In this document: positions 10,939-21,911 of the stretch, one piece after another
How positions within the stretch are numbered: position 1 is the stretch's first letter
Layout: every line of letters starts with the position of its first letter
DNA from: Euptelea pleiosperma
Taxonomy: Eukaryota; Streptophyta; Magnoliopsida; Ranunculales; Eupteleaceae
Direction: 5' to 3'
NCBI GenBank assembly: GCA_035048495.1
Contig: CM068540.1
Location: 1,658,829 to 1,722,828, forward strand
DNA length: 64,000 nt
The notes under the pieces: model-generated
Seen by the model: only the letters and a program-made list of their open reading frames with translations
Databases searched by the model: none
Told to the model about the DNA's origin: nothing
Made by a program: the position numbers and the translations under genes

Positions 10939-11235
10939 CTGTCAACGGAGCCCGACCAAATTTATATATTTTATTTGTATTTCCTTTTACATTTCTTTGA
11001 GCTGTCGAGTTGGAATAAGTAATTAGGAAACCAAATTTTTAAAGAATATGTGAAAAAATTTCTACTAGATTTGGGAAATCACAGGTGGACTCGAAGGAAC
11101 GACAGCCGAAGATTTGGGCCGGGCCAGGCATGGTTGGGCTTCGCTCTTCACGCCCTAGTTAGTAAATTCGCGTGTAATTCGTGTTTAATATGTGAATTTT
11201 TTTTTTTTTTAAAGAAACATTTAATACAGCCGGAA

Positions 11236-11535
11236 TGAATCGTGAATTTTCCCCCATTACGTTACGTACCGTTAAAACGCCCAAAAAATAACAGTTGTTA
11301 TTTTTGTTATAACAGCCGTTATTTTCCATTATTTTTCTTTTATAACGACCGTTATTTTGTGGAAAAAAAATTGTGAAAAAGTAGCCGTTATTTTTTGTTT
11401 TAAAATTTTGAATTTCTGCTTCTTTTTTTCTGGTTATTTTTCGCTTTTGCCCGAGCATTTCAATTCGATATAATGGAAAAAATGGTAATGCCCCCAGTCT
11501 GTTATACCATTATAACGGCCCCTTTTAAACTTTGG
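11236..11535. repeat. TAACGG-rich palindromic repeat, copy 2
   Basis: Shares GTTATAACGG-type words, a central AAAATTTTGAATTTCTGCTT-like segment and the AATGCCCCCAGTCTGTTATA right end with the other copies. It ends with ACCATTATAACGGCCCCTTT. Confidence 0.65.
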
Positions 11536-11560
11536 TTTACACTAATTTTGAATTTTTTTA

Positions 11561-11860
11561 GGGCTTTTTTGCCTTACCCCTTACTTTATTGATGCAATTT
11601 GCATCTCACCCAATGTTTTCAAAATATTTGTGTCTCACCCTTTGACCATGGTCAACGTCGTTGACCATAGACGGTCTTCGGATGGACATCCCAACATTTT
11701 TTAAATGACTATAATGACCTTGGGTGAGATGCAAATATTTTAAAAACATTGTGTGCGATGCAAATTGCATCAATAAAGTAAGGAGGACAAGCAAAAGATC
11801 TTTTTGTTTTTTTTCTTTTTTCTTTTTTTTTTTTAGGATTGTGAGCTCAAAACCTTTCTT
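11561..11860. repeat. Left arm of a large inverted repeat (MITE plus flank)
   Basis: The arm contains a foldback MITE (11561-11797) bounded by CCCCTTACTTTATTGATGCA and its inverse TGCATCAATAAAGTAAGG. Around a central GGTCAACGTCGTTGACCATA it is itself palindromic. Beyond it come a poly-T tract and GGATTGTGAGCTCAAAACC. The whole arm recurs inverted at 12628-12904. Confidence 0.75.
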
Positions 11861-11870
11861 CATTTACTTT

Positions 11871-12122
11871 TGGCCCAACCATAGGTGGACCTACAGACCA
11901 AAAATTAATCTGCTTGTTACTTTTTAAGCATTGGATTAGAGTTATTTTCCTTGGTTGATTTTATCCATAGAATTTGAACATTATTTGGGGTACAAAGATC
12001 CAATGGTTTGAAATCACTAATCAGGCTGATATTTGGTATGTAGCTCCACCTAGCGAGGGGCCCAACATCCGTACGTTAGTGACCTCTAAGAATGTGCCAT
12101 GTGGCTCATATTGTGGTCCCTC
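11871..12122. mobile_element. CCACGTGG-type MITE, left end missing
   Basis: The sequence starts inside the left arm (CCAACCATAGGTGGACCTAC), passes the GAAATCACTAATCAGGCTGA core and ends at TGTGCCATGTGGCTCATATT. It lies in the spacer of the surrounding large inverted repeat. Confidence 0.55.
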
Positions 12123-12264
12123 GTCATCATCATCATTGATGAGGGACATTAGCGTGCTTAACAACCTGTGAAGGTGTATTCCTTTTAGGGTGTGATGTAA
12201 CAAGGTATATCTGAGATCTTTTCATTCGCGGAAGTGGCATTTTTGGTAGTCACCGCTGCCATCT

Positions 12265-12515
12265 GGGCCCACTGACCGCATGGATGTTTAGCCCACCCCT
12301 TAGTAGACATTCATATAAAAAATCAGCTTGTTTGATGATTTTTAGCCATTGGTTTTAGTACTAAAAAAATGGTTGAATTCAACGGCTATAAGAAAAGCCT
12401 TAAAAAGTGCTAAAAAGGGCTAAAATCTAATGGTTGTAGATTACCAATCAGGGTGATTTTTGGTGTGTATAACCACCAAGGAGTGGGATAAACATCCATG
12501 CAGTCAGTGGGCCCA
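12265..12515. mobile_element. GGGCCC-type MITE, copy 6
   Basis: GGGCCCACTGACCGCATGGA and the mirrored TCCATGCAGTCAGTGGGCCC bound about 250 bp. It is one of the best-matching pairs of ends of this family here, and it lies inside the spacer of the large inverted repeat. Confidence 0.75.
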
Positions 12516-12627
12516 TATGATAGTGGCGAGTAACAAAATCATGCTTCTTGCTTCTGCATTTAAAAATGTTTCAGGCATACCTTGTTAAATCTTTTTCCTT
12601 CCTTTTATAGTTCAAAATCCTCAAAAA

Positions 12628-12904
12628 AAAGGTTGAGCTCACAATCCTCAAAAATAAAAATAAAAAAAACTTGCTTGTCCCCCTTACTTTATTGATGCAA
12701 TTTGCATTGCACCCAATGTTTTTAAAATATTTGCATCTCACCCAAGGTCATTATAGTCATTTAAAAAATATTGGGATGTCCATCCGAAGACCGTCTATGG
12801 TCAACGACGTTGACCATGGTCAAAGGGTGAGTCACAAGTATTTTAAAAACATTAGATGAGATGCAAATTGCATCAATAAAGTAAGGGGGTAAAGCAAAAA
12901 AGCC
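12628..12904. repeat. Right arm of the large inverted repeat
   Basis: It begins with AAAAGGTTGAGCTCACAATC and an A-run, then contains the same foldback MITE (12671-12904) in the opposite orientation to the left arm. It ends TAAGGGGGTAAAGC. Differences from the left arm are scattered substitutions and small indels. Confidence 0.75.
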
Positions 12905-13363
12905 CATTTTTTTAAAATAAAAACATATATTTAGCGGCCGTATATAATGAAAAAATCAGTAGAATTCAGGATTTTTTTAAGGCTAAACAAATAACAATGA
13001 CCGAATCTTTATATCCTGAAACCGAATTAAACTCGAACTTTTCCCGTTCCGAATCTTTGCCGTATGCCAAATTGCTAGCTATGCTTCAGCCATGGGCTTA
13101 TGTTGGACATAATTTCAAGGCTCAATAATTAAGTGGGCCAGTTCAAGGCTTTCGGCTTACCTAGGCACTCTATTTATAGAAACTGGTTTAGCCCCGGAAG
13201 GTAGTGGCTCTTATACGAAAGGAGATCTTGTCCGTCAAAATAGCATCTAATCAGTCTGATTGGAAAAATAAATTGCTCGATGTGTTTGGGTAGACACCAT
13301 TGGCAGCCTGGATGTCTGGCGGCCCAACCCTTGGTGGATTTAAACATAAGAAATCGGCCTGAT

Positions 13364-13541
13364 TGGTGATCATATGGTCCGGGGCCTATATATAGTGCCC
13401 AACTGGTGGCACATTTTGATTGGTGTTGCACTGTTATTTTATTATATTTGAAAATATATTTTAGTAATCTGGGGTGTGCAACACCAATCAAAATGTGCCA
13501 CCAGTTGGGCACCACATGGACCCCGGACCATATGATCACCA
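13364..13541. mobile_element. Foldback MITE with near-perfect arms
   Basis: TGGTGATCATATGGTCCGGG at 13364 is repeated inverted at 13522-13541. Further in, the arm segment CAACTGGTGGCACATTTTGA is matched by TCAAAATGTGCCACCAGTTG. The loop is about 60 bp of A/T-rich sequence. The high arm identity suggests a recent insertion. It seems to sit inside an older MITE (GGCCCAACCCTTGGTGGATT at about 13320). Confidence 0.75.
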
Positions 13542-13927
13542 CTAATAAGTTGACCGGAAAATCATAAAATTTCAAAATAATAAATGAAATTATTATTTAA
13601 GATCAATTGTAGGGATCTACTTATCTATTCTACTTCACAATGATCTTGACCCTCAGAGTTTGGTCAATCCCTAGGTGGATCTAGAAACCAAAAATCAACC
13701 TGATTAGTGATTTCTAAGCGTTGGATTGGAGTCATTTTCATGTGGCCAGCCCACTACCAAGCCCGTCGGCCCAACTATGGACCGGGCCACAGGATGGGCC
13801 TGGGTTTGAGTTTGGACTGAGGTTCCGCCCGAGGAGCCTGCGGGACTTGTACAAATATCTCTATGTTGTTTTTAAGTGATTCGGGTCGGGCTTGATTAGG
13901 GTTTTGGGGTTTCATTGGATTAAAAAG

Positions 13928-14243
13928 GGGCCGTTATAACGGTATAACGATTTGGGGGCATTACCATTTTTTTCGTTATAATGAAAATAACGCTCAGGGG
14001 CAAAAACAGAAAAAATGGAAATAACGGAAAAAATGGCGCCAGATTCAAATTCTGAATTTTGACATTTGAATTTCAGATTTTCAAAACACGGAAAATAACG
14101 GAAATAACAGCCGACAGAAAAATAACAGAAAATAATGGCCGTTATTCAAAGCCTTTAAACGGTACGTAACGTAACAGGGGGAGGTCCGAATTTGTTATGA
14201 CGGCCGTTATTTTCGTTACCACGACCGTTTTTAAACCTTGAAT
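13928..14243. repeat. TAACGG-rich palindromic repeat, copy 3
   Basis: Inverted relative to copies 1 and 2: it starts with GGGGCCGTTATAACGGTATA and ends near CGGCCGTTATTTTCGTTACC. The GGAGGTCCGAATTTGTTATG segment is the inverse of GGATTCGGACCTCCCC seen in copy 4. It lies about 180 bp upstream of the PPR upstream ORF. Confidence 0.65.
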
Positions 14244-14424
14244 ATTCCGGATCTTGGTTTGGATTTGATCTAGTGCTATGGATCTTAGTCGGATCAGGAT
14301 CTGGATCAAAATATTGTTAAGCCGGATTAGGATACGGATCAGACCCATTCATGCTAAGTAAAATCCAAGGCTCCAAACACAACCAATAGGAATAGCCTTT
14401 CCCTTGAGCTTACAGTTCACAGCC

Positions 14425-14535
14425 ATGGCGTCGTTAGAAGAAGTACAGCCTCCACTGTACTTCTTCATCATCGTATCAAAGCGAAATCCAAACCCATTCG
14501 TTTCCTTCTATACGTTACGAATCTACCAACCATGA
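14425..14535 (+). CDS. Upstream ORF of the PPR gene (36 codons)
   Basis: An ATG in strong context (G at -3, G at +4: GCCATGG) opens a frame of 36 codons, MASLEEV...RIYQP. Its TGA stop shares the bases ATGA with the PPR start at 14532. The main start also has a good context (A at -3). If the transcript begins upstream, ribosomes would meet this frame first, so it could limit or couple PPR translation. The peptide matches no family I recognise. It includes a hairpin at 14437-14466. Whether it lies in the real 5' leader cannot be told from sequence. Confidence 0.4.
   Translation: MASLEEVQPPLYFFIIVSKRNPNPFVSFYTLRIYQP
14437..14466 (+). promoter_or_regulatory. Perfect hairpin in the PPR 5' leader region
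   Basis: GAAGAAGTACAG and CTGTACTTCTTC form a 12-bp perfect inverted repeat around a six-base loop (CCTCCA). It lies 12-41 bases inside the upstream ORF and ends 65 bases before the PPR start. In RNA it would fold and could slow scanning. Confidence 0.5.
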
Positions 14536-16397
14536 AACTGAGGAAACCCATTTCGCGTCTCTTCAGCAGCTCCCCTGCGACTGCGACTCCATCGACACAA
14601 CAATTATCGGACAAGATTCCGATCTCCATGGTATCTGTAAGGGAGCTCCATGCCCACCTCATCAGAAATGGGTTACATACTGACCCATCTTCAGTATCCG
14701 ATGTTCTCCGCTCCTACGCTCTCAATCCGCTCTATCTAAACAAAGCCTGTCTCGTTTTTGATCGGATCCGACGGCCAACGACCTTCGTTTGGAATTTGAT
14801 GATCCGCGCATTCTCCCAAAGCGATCGACCCAGAGAAGCAATTTGTATGTATAATCGAATTCGGCGTCGAGGATTGACGCTAAACAAACTGACGTTCATA
14901 TTCGTCTTCAAGGCTTGCGCTCGTGTACCGGACATCACACATGGTCGGAAGATCCATGTGCATTGTGTGAAACTTGGGTTTGATACGTATCTTTTTGTTT
15001 GTAATGCTTTGATTCACGTGTACACTTCCTGTAGTCAACTGGCTTCTGCCCGAAAATTGTTCGACGGAATGCCCAACAGAGATTTGGTTTCTTGGAACTC
15101 TTTGATTTGTGGGTATAGTCAGAATAATCAGTTTAGAGAGGTTTTGGGTCTTTTCAAGGCAATGCAGACAGAGGAAGTGAGGGCCGATGCTGTGACAATG
15201 GTGAAGACTGTTTTAGCTTGTAGCCATTTGGGTGACCAGGAATTCGCTGATTCTATAGTTAAGTATATTGAGGACAATAATGTGGAGATAGATGTTTACT
15301 TGGGAAACACTCTGATAGATCTATATGGGAGACGTGGGACCATGGAGTTAGCTCAGAGCATTTTCGATAAAATGCCTGTGAGAAATATAGTCTCTTGGAA
15401 TGCCATGATCATGGGATATTCAAAAGCGGAGGATTTAGTTACTGCGCATAGGCTGTTTGAGGATATGCCTATGAGGGATGTGATCTCTTGGACGTCTATG
15501 ATTTCGGGTTACTCTCAGGTTAACAAATTTTCCGAAGCTGTGATGCTTTTCCGAGAAATGATGGTGGATAAGGTAAAACCGGATGAGATTACTGTAGCTA
15601 GTGTACTTTCAGCTTGTGCCCATTTGTGCGCACTTGATGTAGGGAAGGCAGTTCATTCCTACATCCGCACGCATAATATTAAAGCAGATATTTACGTGGG
15701 GAACTCTCTGATAGACATGTACTTCAAGTGTGGGTGTATTGAGAAAGCATTGGAAGTGTTTCAAGAGATGACGGAGAAGGATACCGTGTCATGGACTTCA
15801 GTCATAACGGGGCTTGCCGTCAATGGTTATGCCAATGATGCACTCGAGTGCTTCTCCCAAATGTTGAGGGAAGGTGTTCGGCCGAGGGCTGTGACCTTTA
15901 TTGGGGTTTTACTAGCTTGCGCCCATGCTGGATTGGTTGATAAAGGATTAGAATATTTTGGAAGCATGGCGAAAGTTCATCAAGTAGAGCCAGAGATGAA
16001 GCACTATGGGTGTATGGTTGATCTACTAAGCCGGTCAGGCAATCTAGACGGGGCGTATGAATTCATTAAGAAAATGCCAGTAGCACCAGATGCCATTTTG
16101 TGGAGGATATTGCTCAGTGCTTGTAAGCTTCACGGAAATGTGGTTCTGGCTGAGATTGCCACGAAGAAGCTTCTCGTGTTGGATCCTAGCAGCAGTGGTA
16201 ATTATGTGCTCCTATCAAACACCTATGCAGGGGCGGATAGATGGGAAGATGCCATGAAGATCAGAAAGATAATGAAGGAGAGTGATGTGGAGAAGGCACC
16301 TGGCTGTAGCTCCATTGAAGTTAATAGCTCAGTACCTGAATCCATAGCTCAAGATAAGCTTCCTCCTATGAGGAATGATCAGGTTTTCATGGGCTGA
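14532..16397 (+). CDS. PLS-class pentatricopeptide repeat protein, E-type
   Basis: A single-exon gene of 621 residues. PPR proteins of the PLS class bind organelle RNA one base per repeat and commonly act in C-to-U editing or other RNA processing. The basic start MKLRKPISRLFSSSP looks like a mitochondrial or plastid transit peptide. Tandem repeats run from about residue 35 to 500, with typical segments such as NALIHVYTSC, MPNRDLVSWNSLICGYSQN, GNTLIDLYGRRG, VSWNAMIMGYSKA and GNSLIDMYFKCG. An E region follows (HYGCMVDLLSRSGNLDGAYEFI, LWRILLSACKLHGN, YVLLSNTYAGADRWEDA, APGCSSIEV). The protein stops soon after, so the DYW deaminase domain is absent; such proteins would need a partner deaminase if they edit. 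The lack of introns fits the family. The RNA target and exact orthologue are not known to me. Confidence 0.95.
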   Translation: MKLRKPISRLFSSSPATATPSTQQLSDKIPISMVSVRELHAHLIRNGLHTDPSSVSDVLRSYALNPLYLNKACLVFDRIRRPTTFVWNLMIRAFSQSDRPREAICMYNRIRRRGLTLNKLTFIFVFKACARVPDITHGRKIHVHCVKLGFDTYLFVCNALIHVYTSCSQLASARKLFDGMPNRDLVSWNSLICGYSQNNQFREVLGLFKAMQTEEVRADAVTMVKTVLACSHLGDQEFADSIVKYIEDNNVEIDVYLGNTLIDLYGRRGTMELAQSIFDKMPVRNIVSWNAMIMGYSKAEDLVTAHRLFEDMPMRDVISWTSMISGYSQVNKFSEAVMLFREMMVDKVKPDEITVASVLSACAHLCALDVGKAVHSYIRTHNIKADIYVGNSLIDMYFKCGCIEKALEVFQEMTEKDTVSWTSVITGLAVNGYANDALECFSQMLREGVRPRAVTFIGVLLACAHAGLVDKGLEYFGSMAKVHQVEPEMKHYGCMVDLLSRSGNLDGAYEFIKKMPVAPDAILWRILLSACKLHGNVVLAEIATKKLLVLDPSSSGNYVLLSNTYAGADRWEDAMKIRKIMKESDVEKAPGCSSIEVNSSVPESIAQDKLPPMRNDQVFMG

Positions 16398-17984
16398 CAG
16401 CCTGACATACTGTGAGTTCTTCCTCTTTCACCCACATACACATTTAGTTTTTGTTTGACTGCACACCTTAAACTAGTTTAACACCAAACTGGATACTTTT
16501 GTGAAGCAAAATTTTACAGACTCTTTGGCAACCACATTTTTGTTTAAAAAGGGTACTGTTAATGCCAAAAAGTGGCTGCCTTTGAGTAGAAGCTAAAACC
16601 GGAGTGGACCAAATATTCCCTTCTCTGTGTTTTATTTACTTTGTTGCTAATTAAATAATACTTCTATCTACATCAGAGCTCTAAATAACCAAAGACAAAA
16701 GCCAGAGGTGGAATGACACTTCAGAACCCTAGTCGGCAAAGATGAAAGCCAGGGCTGAGTTAAGAAAAGGTACTCAAATCAATTGAAGACTTTAAGTAGG
16801 TCCGTTTCGCAGAGATTTAATTCTTATCGTCCCTTGTTCTGATTTCTAGTTCATTCTACTTCTTTGTTCTTCCAAGCTTTGTATCCCTTGCATTAGTTAG
16901 GGTTTTGAATCTTGTTAAGCAGTTGCTTTTTTGTGTGGAGAATAGCTGCTTAGCATTTGGCTTGAGGTTTCTTTATCTTTATTTTAGCTTAGAAATAGGT
17001 GTATTTTTCTGTTTGTACATTTTGTTTGGGAGCCATCGTAGGTTGGTTTGTTATGGAAAACTGTTTCTGTAGCATCTTTTCTGTGTTATGACAGTACAGT
17101 CAGGATTTCCATTCATTGTTGTTCTCCCACTTGTTTTGAATTTTATTAGGTTACTGTTATTAAATTCATGGAGTTCTACTGTTAGTTGGTGTGAATGCAA
17201 TTGAAGCCGCTGTAGTCCATAATGACCTATTTTTCAATTCAAATCTGTTAATGGTGTTAAAAATGAAAAATTCAATGCTGCATTTCTTTCATTTGTTTTT
17301 CCTGCTATTTGCAAATTTTATGTAGGACAGCTGGGTTAGGTCTTCTAAATTGTTTCTGGCAGATTGATGTCTGAGTTAAGGATCAAATCAGCACTTCAAA
17401 TTAGTTAATTAAGACTGTTCTAATAGCTGATTGGATACTCAAGCTTAGGATAGTTATAAGGTGGATGTTGGGTAGAACTGAAGGGAATTTTTTTTGCTGA
17501 AACGCAAATGACTTACTTGATCTGTTATAGGGATAAAGATTGAGGAGGAAGGATATAGACTGAGTCACACAGCCATGAAGTCTCCTCTGATGGAATCTCT
17601 CCACCAGTTGAAATGAAATAGATATGCATGGTGCGCTGCAGATAATAGCAGTAATATTTGTTTTTCACACCCATGTTTTTAGGTTGATGTTTCTAATATA
17701 GACTGCCTATGGTTTGGTTTTAGTAGGACCGAATGGAGAGCCAAACTTCAGCCACTGATCATCATTGCGACCAAGTGTACAACACAAACCCAGTATCTAG
17801 CTGATTTATCAGTTGAGCAAGTACGCTGAGAATGGGATTGATGATGGGACATTCAAGAAAAAAGAAGAACGAAGCATATGGTCAACTAGTTCAATGTGAA
17901 ATTCAACTGTCGTATCAATCAACAGCATATAAAGATCACTTCAATACCCTGAGGCAATCTTATAGCATGGTGAAATTACTTCTT
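16398..17984. other. PPR 3' flank, no gene seen
   Basis: T-rich, unique-looking sequence with no open frame of interest. It is likely to include the PPR 3' untranslated region and perhaps untranslated exons, but no splice pair could be supported. No palindromic MITE was recognised, in contrast to the flanks further out. Confidence 0.4.
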
Positions 17985-18088
17985 TCGGTTGTATGTTGTT
18001 AGTCTTTGATTCCTTTTCTGTCGTTGTATATCTGTTTTGGGGGGCCCCTCAGCCCTCCTTTTAATACATATCTTTTACCGATAAAAAA
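17985..18088 (+). mobile_element. Truncated LINE 3' tail with 12-bp target duplication
   Basis: A 104-bp insert ends in CCTTTTAATACATATCTTTTACCGATAAAAAAAA, a sequence of the style of plant LINE 3' ends followed by an A-run. AAATTACTTCTT occurs directly before it (17973-17984) and directly after it (18089-18100), which is a perfect 12-bp target-site duplication. Severe 5' truncation and an A-tail are usual for LINE retroposition. The GGGGGGCCCC motif in the middle also resembles known tails. Confidence 0.75.
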
Positions 18089-18100
18089 AAATTACTTCTT

Positions 18101-19832
18101 GATCAAAGCAGGTTTGGTTGGGATGGAACACATAACTTGTCACAGTTGAGCATGCTGTATGTGGTTAAAAAACATCATGGTAAAGTGCACTAGTTTAGTA
18201 AACTGTACTTTTTTTTTTTTTGCATGGATCTCCGAATTATAAGATATATGCAGGCAGATCCCAAAGCATCAACTTACAGATCTAAATGGTTCCAGTTTTA
18301 CATGTTTTTGTGCATAATAAGTGAGAATACATTTGCGGATGAAAGCTATGCACTTTCTAGCCCTTGTGTAGGGGAAGATTCTGCGATGGTTGAACAACAG
18401 AGCCACTTGGGATAATGGATGCTGTGGCCTATCTAGTGTTCACAGTTGAGCCTATAGCTACACCAGGCAATGCAGGACAGGTTTTCTCAATTCATATGAA
18501 AATGTAGATGTACCGAATAAGCTCCCTGGCACATATCAGCTACACCCATACCTCATGTCATGCCAAAACTCACAGAAGAATATTTGTGGAATGTGATACG
18601 CAGTTATAGATTTGGGACACATCACGTGAAGGGCCAAAGTTAGGGTCGAGTAAAAACATCTTTTGTTTGGTAGATGATGCTCGGATGAAGTTGATGCAAT
18701 AGAGGGGCTTGAATGACAGTCGTCTTTTCAAAGTTTTGGAAGTACTGAAATGTGAGTAAGATGCAAGGTTATTCTTAAGGCAAGCGACACATACAATGGC
18801 TGGGAAATAGTTGTTGAAAGTGTGTTCAGTTGAATAATGTTCCAGTTGTGTCACGTACATATGAACTCTAGTATAATTTTTCCTTCCTTGGTTTTCAGCT
18901 TGATGATGTATGTCATTTGAACAATGTTATCCTTAATGATCTATATGATCTATGAAAATGGTTGTGAAAGATTTTTGATTTGTAGTTATTGCATCTGACT
19001 GCTTTGTTTATGTGGTGCCTGTTCAAAATGCAAATTATAGTATTCATTCTTCTGGGAATGGAAATGAAAAACAAGAGGTATTTTTTTTCTCAAAATATGG
19101 ACGAATGAAAGTTTAACTGCTAAAGAAGAGCACTTCACGAAGCCTCCCGTAATTTGATTGATTTATATATTCCTTTTTTACATGCGGAAGAGCAGGACAT
19201 AAACTTAGAGGACAATCAAAACAGGGTTACTTGAAGACTGAATGATCATTGCAGTGCAATTGCAGGATTGCAGTGGAACTTCTTTTAACCTCCAATGTCT
19301 AGTACACTGCCAGGAGTTCTGTGAAGAATCCCCATACTTACTAGGTCATTGGACTAACTTTCTCATTCATGGTTATTCCCATATTTGAGTCTTTACTCTG
19401 TTATATTTTGTTCTATTTAATTTCACTAGATCCTTTCTTCTTTCACTGGATTGTGCATGTTCTGTGACAGAAACAGGTTGTTTTTTAGCAAAATGTTGTA
19501 GTTGTTGCTTATTTGATTTGCAATTTATATGTTCTTGCTGGTTAGGGAGGTTTTGTGTGTATTGAGATCAGTTATCGAAGATCGGAACCCAAAAGGTAGC
19601 ATATGTCTTATACTAGTGGGTGGCCCATGCCCACGGCACTCCCCGATAAAGCATTTGCCAAAATCTGGTGCGAGTGGCTGGGATCCACCGTCCAGTTGGG
19701 CGATAAGATCTTGGCCCTTCATAATTGAAGCATATAAGAGGGGGTATTAGTAGGGTTGTCTAGTGATTGTCAGTTAATAGGCATAGTTGTGTATGGCTCT
19801 TCGATTTATTAATTTTGGGTAGTAGTTAGATC
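18101..19832. other. Intergenic, no gene seen
   Basis: The open frames are short (up to 96 codons, minus, 18570-18860) and show no family motif. A 73-codon plus frame at 19529-19750 and its antisense partner overlap the same GC-richer block (19590-19740), which looks like part of an unknown repeat. No introns or domains could be supported. Confidence 0.4.
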
Positions 19833-20233
19833 CATGGTTTAAATAACGGTAGTTATAACTATTGGTCATTATAACGGATTCGGACCTCCCCCGTTACGTT
19901 ATGTACCGCTTTAACCCTTAGAATAAAGACCGTTATTTAAATAACGGTCGTTATAACAAAAAATATCGGCCATTATAACGGATTCGGGCCTCCCCCGTTA
20001 TGTTATGTACCTCTTTAACCCTTAGAATAACGATCGTTATTTTTTAGAAAAGTGTTACAATAACGTCCATTATTTTCTGTTAGAAATTTATTGAAAATTT
20101 GATATTCAAATTTTGAATTTTGAATTTTAGCACCGTTTTTTTTCCCATTATTTTCCCTCTTTCGTTTTTGCCCCTGTGCATTACAATCCGTTATAACGGA
20201 AAAAACGGTAACGCCCCGGTCCTTTATACCAAG
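19833..20233. repeat. TAACGG-rich palindromic repeat, copy 4
   Basis: The largest copy, about 400 bp. An internal segment is duplicated: GGATTCGGACCTCCCCCGTT at about 19877 recurs as GGATTCGGGCCTCCCCCGTT at about 19980, followed both times by TACC, a CTTTAACCC-type motif and TTAGAATAA. The rest matches the other copies. Confidence 0.65.
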
Positions 20234-20486
20234 CCAACCACTGATAGGACCAATTAGGATCTCTTTTGCCCAAACCCCAAGGCCTAAACCCAATCTGATC
20301 GATGGATGTGATTGGAAATTAGAAGAAATAACTTTCAATCAATCAAGATTCCAGGATACAGTATAGTGTCAACCAAACAAGATGCAAACTTACCCCAGGA
20401 AACAGTACATTGACATCCAAACGGCACAAAGAAAGTTATTTATGCAGCCAAACAGGCCCATACCCATTGGTGGTGAAGCACACATC

Positions 20487-20715
20487 TAGGGGTGTCAATT
20501 TGTAGCCGCGCGATACCCAATAAGAGTCAGAACCAATTATCCCGGTTCAGGGACTAGCTATTTCAAAACCAGAACCAGAACCAAAAAAACCCGATGGGGA
20601 ACCACTTCATATTGGTTCCGGATCCGGTTCCACTTATTTGAGAACCGAAACCGACCTATGTTATAGGTTCTGGTTCCTGGACCTCTATTAACTGAACCGG
20701 AACGTGTTGACACCC
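20487..20715. mobile_element. GGTTCC-rich element with GTGTCAA ends
   Basis: Bounded by AGGGGTGTCAA and TTGACACCCTT, with an interior of repeated GGTTC/GAACC words. The same kind of element occurs three times inside the 55.0-57.5 kb repeat. It directly abuts the left edge of the polygalacturonase array. Confidence 0.6.
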
Positions 20716-20910
20716 TTACACATATCTCTAGGTATTTAACAGAATACCATGATATATGCATCCAACAATGATTTTCGACATTATTCAAGGGCTATTGATG
20801 AATTTGTAGATTTAAAGAACTAGGAATACTGAATTTCCTTAATTTCTAAGTAAACAAATAGCACCTGCAAGAACACATAACTGACTATTGAATTGGCTTA
20901 ATAAATGATA
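20716..20910. repeat. Alternative junction module ('type B'), copy 1
   Basis: A segment with GGTATTTAACAGAATACCAT and ATTGAATTGGCTTAATAAAT takes the place of the LTR tail, primer-binding site and first leader part. It leads into the shared leader (CGTCGTCCGCCTGGTAATCA). Two further copies lie at 24399 and 36828. At this copy it forms the left border of the array. Confidence 0.7.
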
Positions 20911-20979
20911 TGCTCGTCGTCCGCCTGGTAATCATCACCACCATCAACTATTAGATTTATGTCTGCATATTCCATCTTT

Positions 20980-21750
20980 TTACTTACAAAGGTTGCCGAC
21001 ACTAATGTCGTGCCCTTGACCACAGGTTACACCCAACACAGTTACGTCGACACTGCCTGGACCGATTGAGATACAACCATCACCTGTGTCTATTATTGAT
21101 TGTGTGATATTGATCCCGGTCGACAAGCTGATATGGATTCCGTTTTTATTAGGATTGTTCTTAGGTGCAGTGACGATAACGGATTGTAGCGTCAGATTAT
21201 GGCACTCCAAAATATTGATGTGAAAAGATTTACTGTTCAACGAAGAATTGTGACTGACAATTGAGTTATTACGGAACTTGAATCTTAGATTAATAGGTAG
21301 GAGAAGGCATCGTGATTGCTTTTGGCATTGGTTGTGGAGCCAAGCTATTACTCCTTGGCCATCAAAATTTCCACCACCTGATATCTTCAATTTTTTGATG
21401 TAGCTGAAAGAGATCTAATAATCTGAACCAAACTTGTTGAGATCAGCCGAAGAAATCACCACTCCTTTAACCTGAAAATCTACCGTTTGGTTCTTGCTTG
21501 GACCTGCGAATAACAATAAACTTACCACAAACTTCTCTTCTGGAATGAAAAACATACTCGATCCGCACGCACATGCCTCTTTCTATGCACTCGAGAAAGC
21601 CTCGCTAGAATCTTTATTGTCATGACAATGTACACCATAGTCTATCGCATTGTAAACTCCATATGTAGAAGATTTACTGGGTTGACTTTCTACAACCAAT
21701 GCTAATAAGAACAACAGACAAATAGATCTAAAAAATAGTTTTGGAACCAC
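20980..21750 (-). pseudogene. GH28 fragment, copy 1
   Basis: The start codon is changed to GTG (21750). The Trp of the SDCW motif is a TAG stop (21415-21417). The catalytic-region motifs are altered: NTD reads NKN, DD reads DG, and GHG reads GHD. A 136-residue open segment remains (20980-21390). A modified primer-binding site (TGATATTAGAGC) follows at 21797 on the plus strand. Confidence 0.85.
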
Positions 21751-21911
21751 ATTTCTTATTCGATCTTCTTCCTTCTTAGTTAAATTTATTTCTACATGAT
21801 ATTAGAGCGGGTCATCCATTGAACTGTGCTTGTCATCCACCACATTTGCAGTGGACGGCAGTAACATCATCACCATCAATCATTAGATTTTTGTCCACAT
21901 CTTCCATCTTT

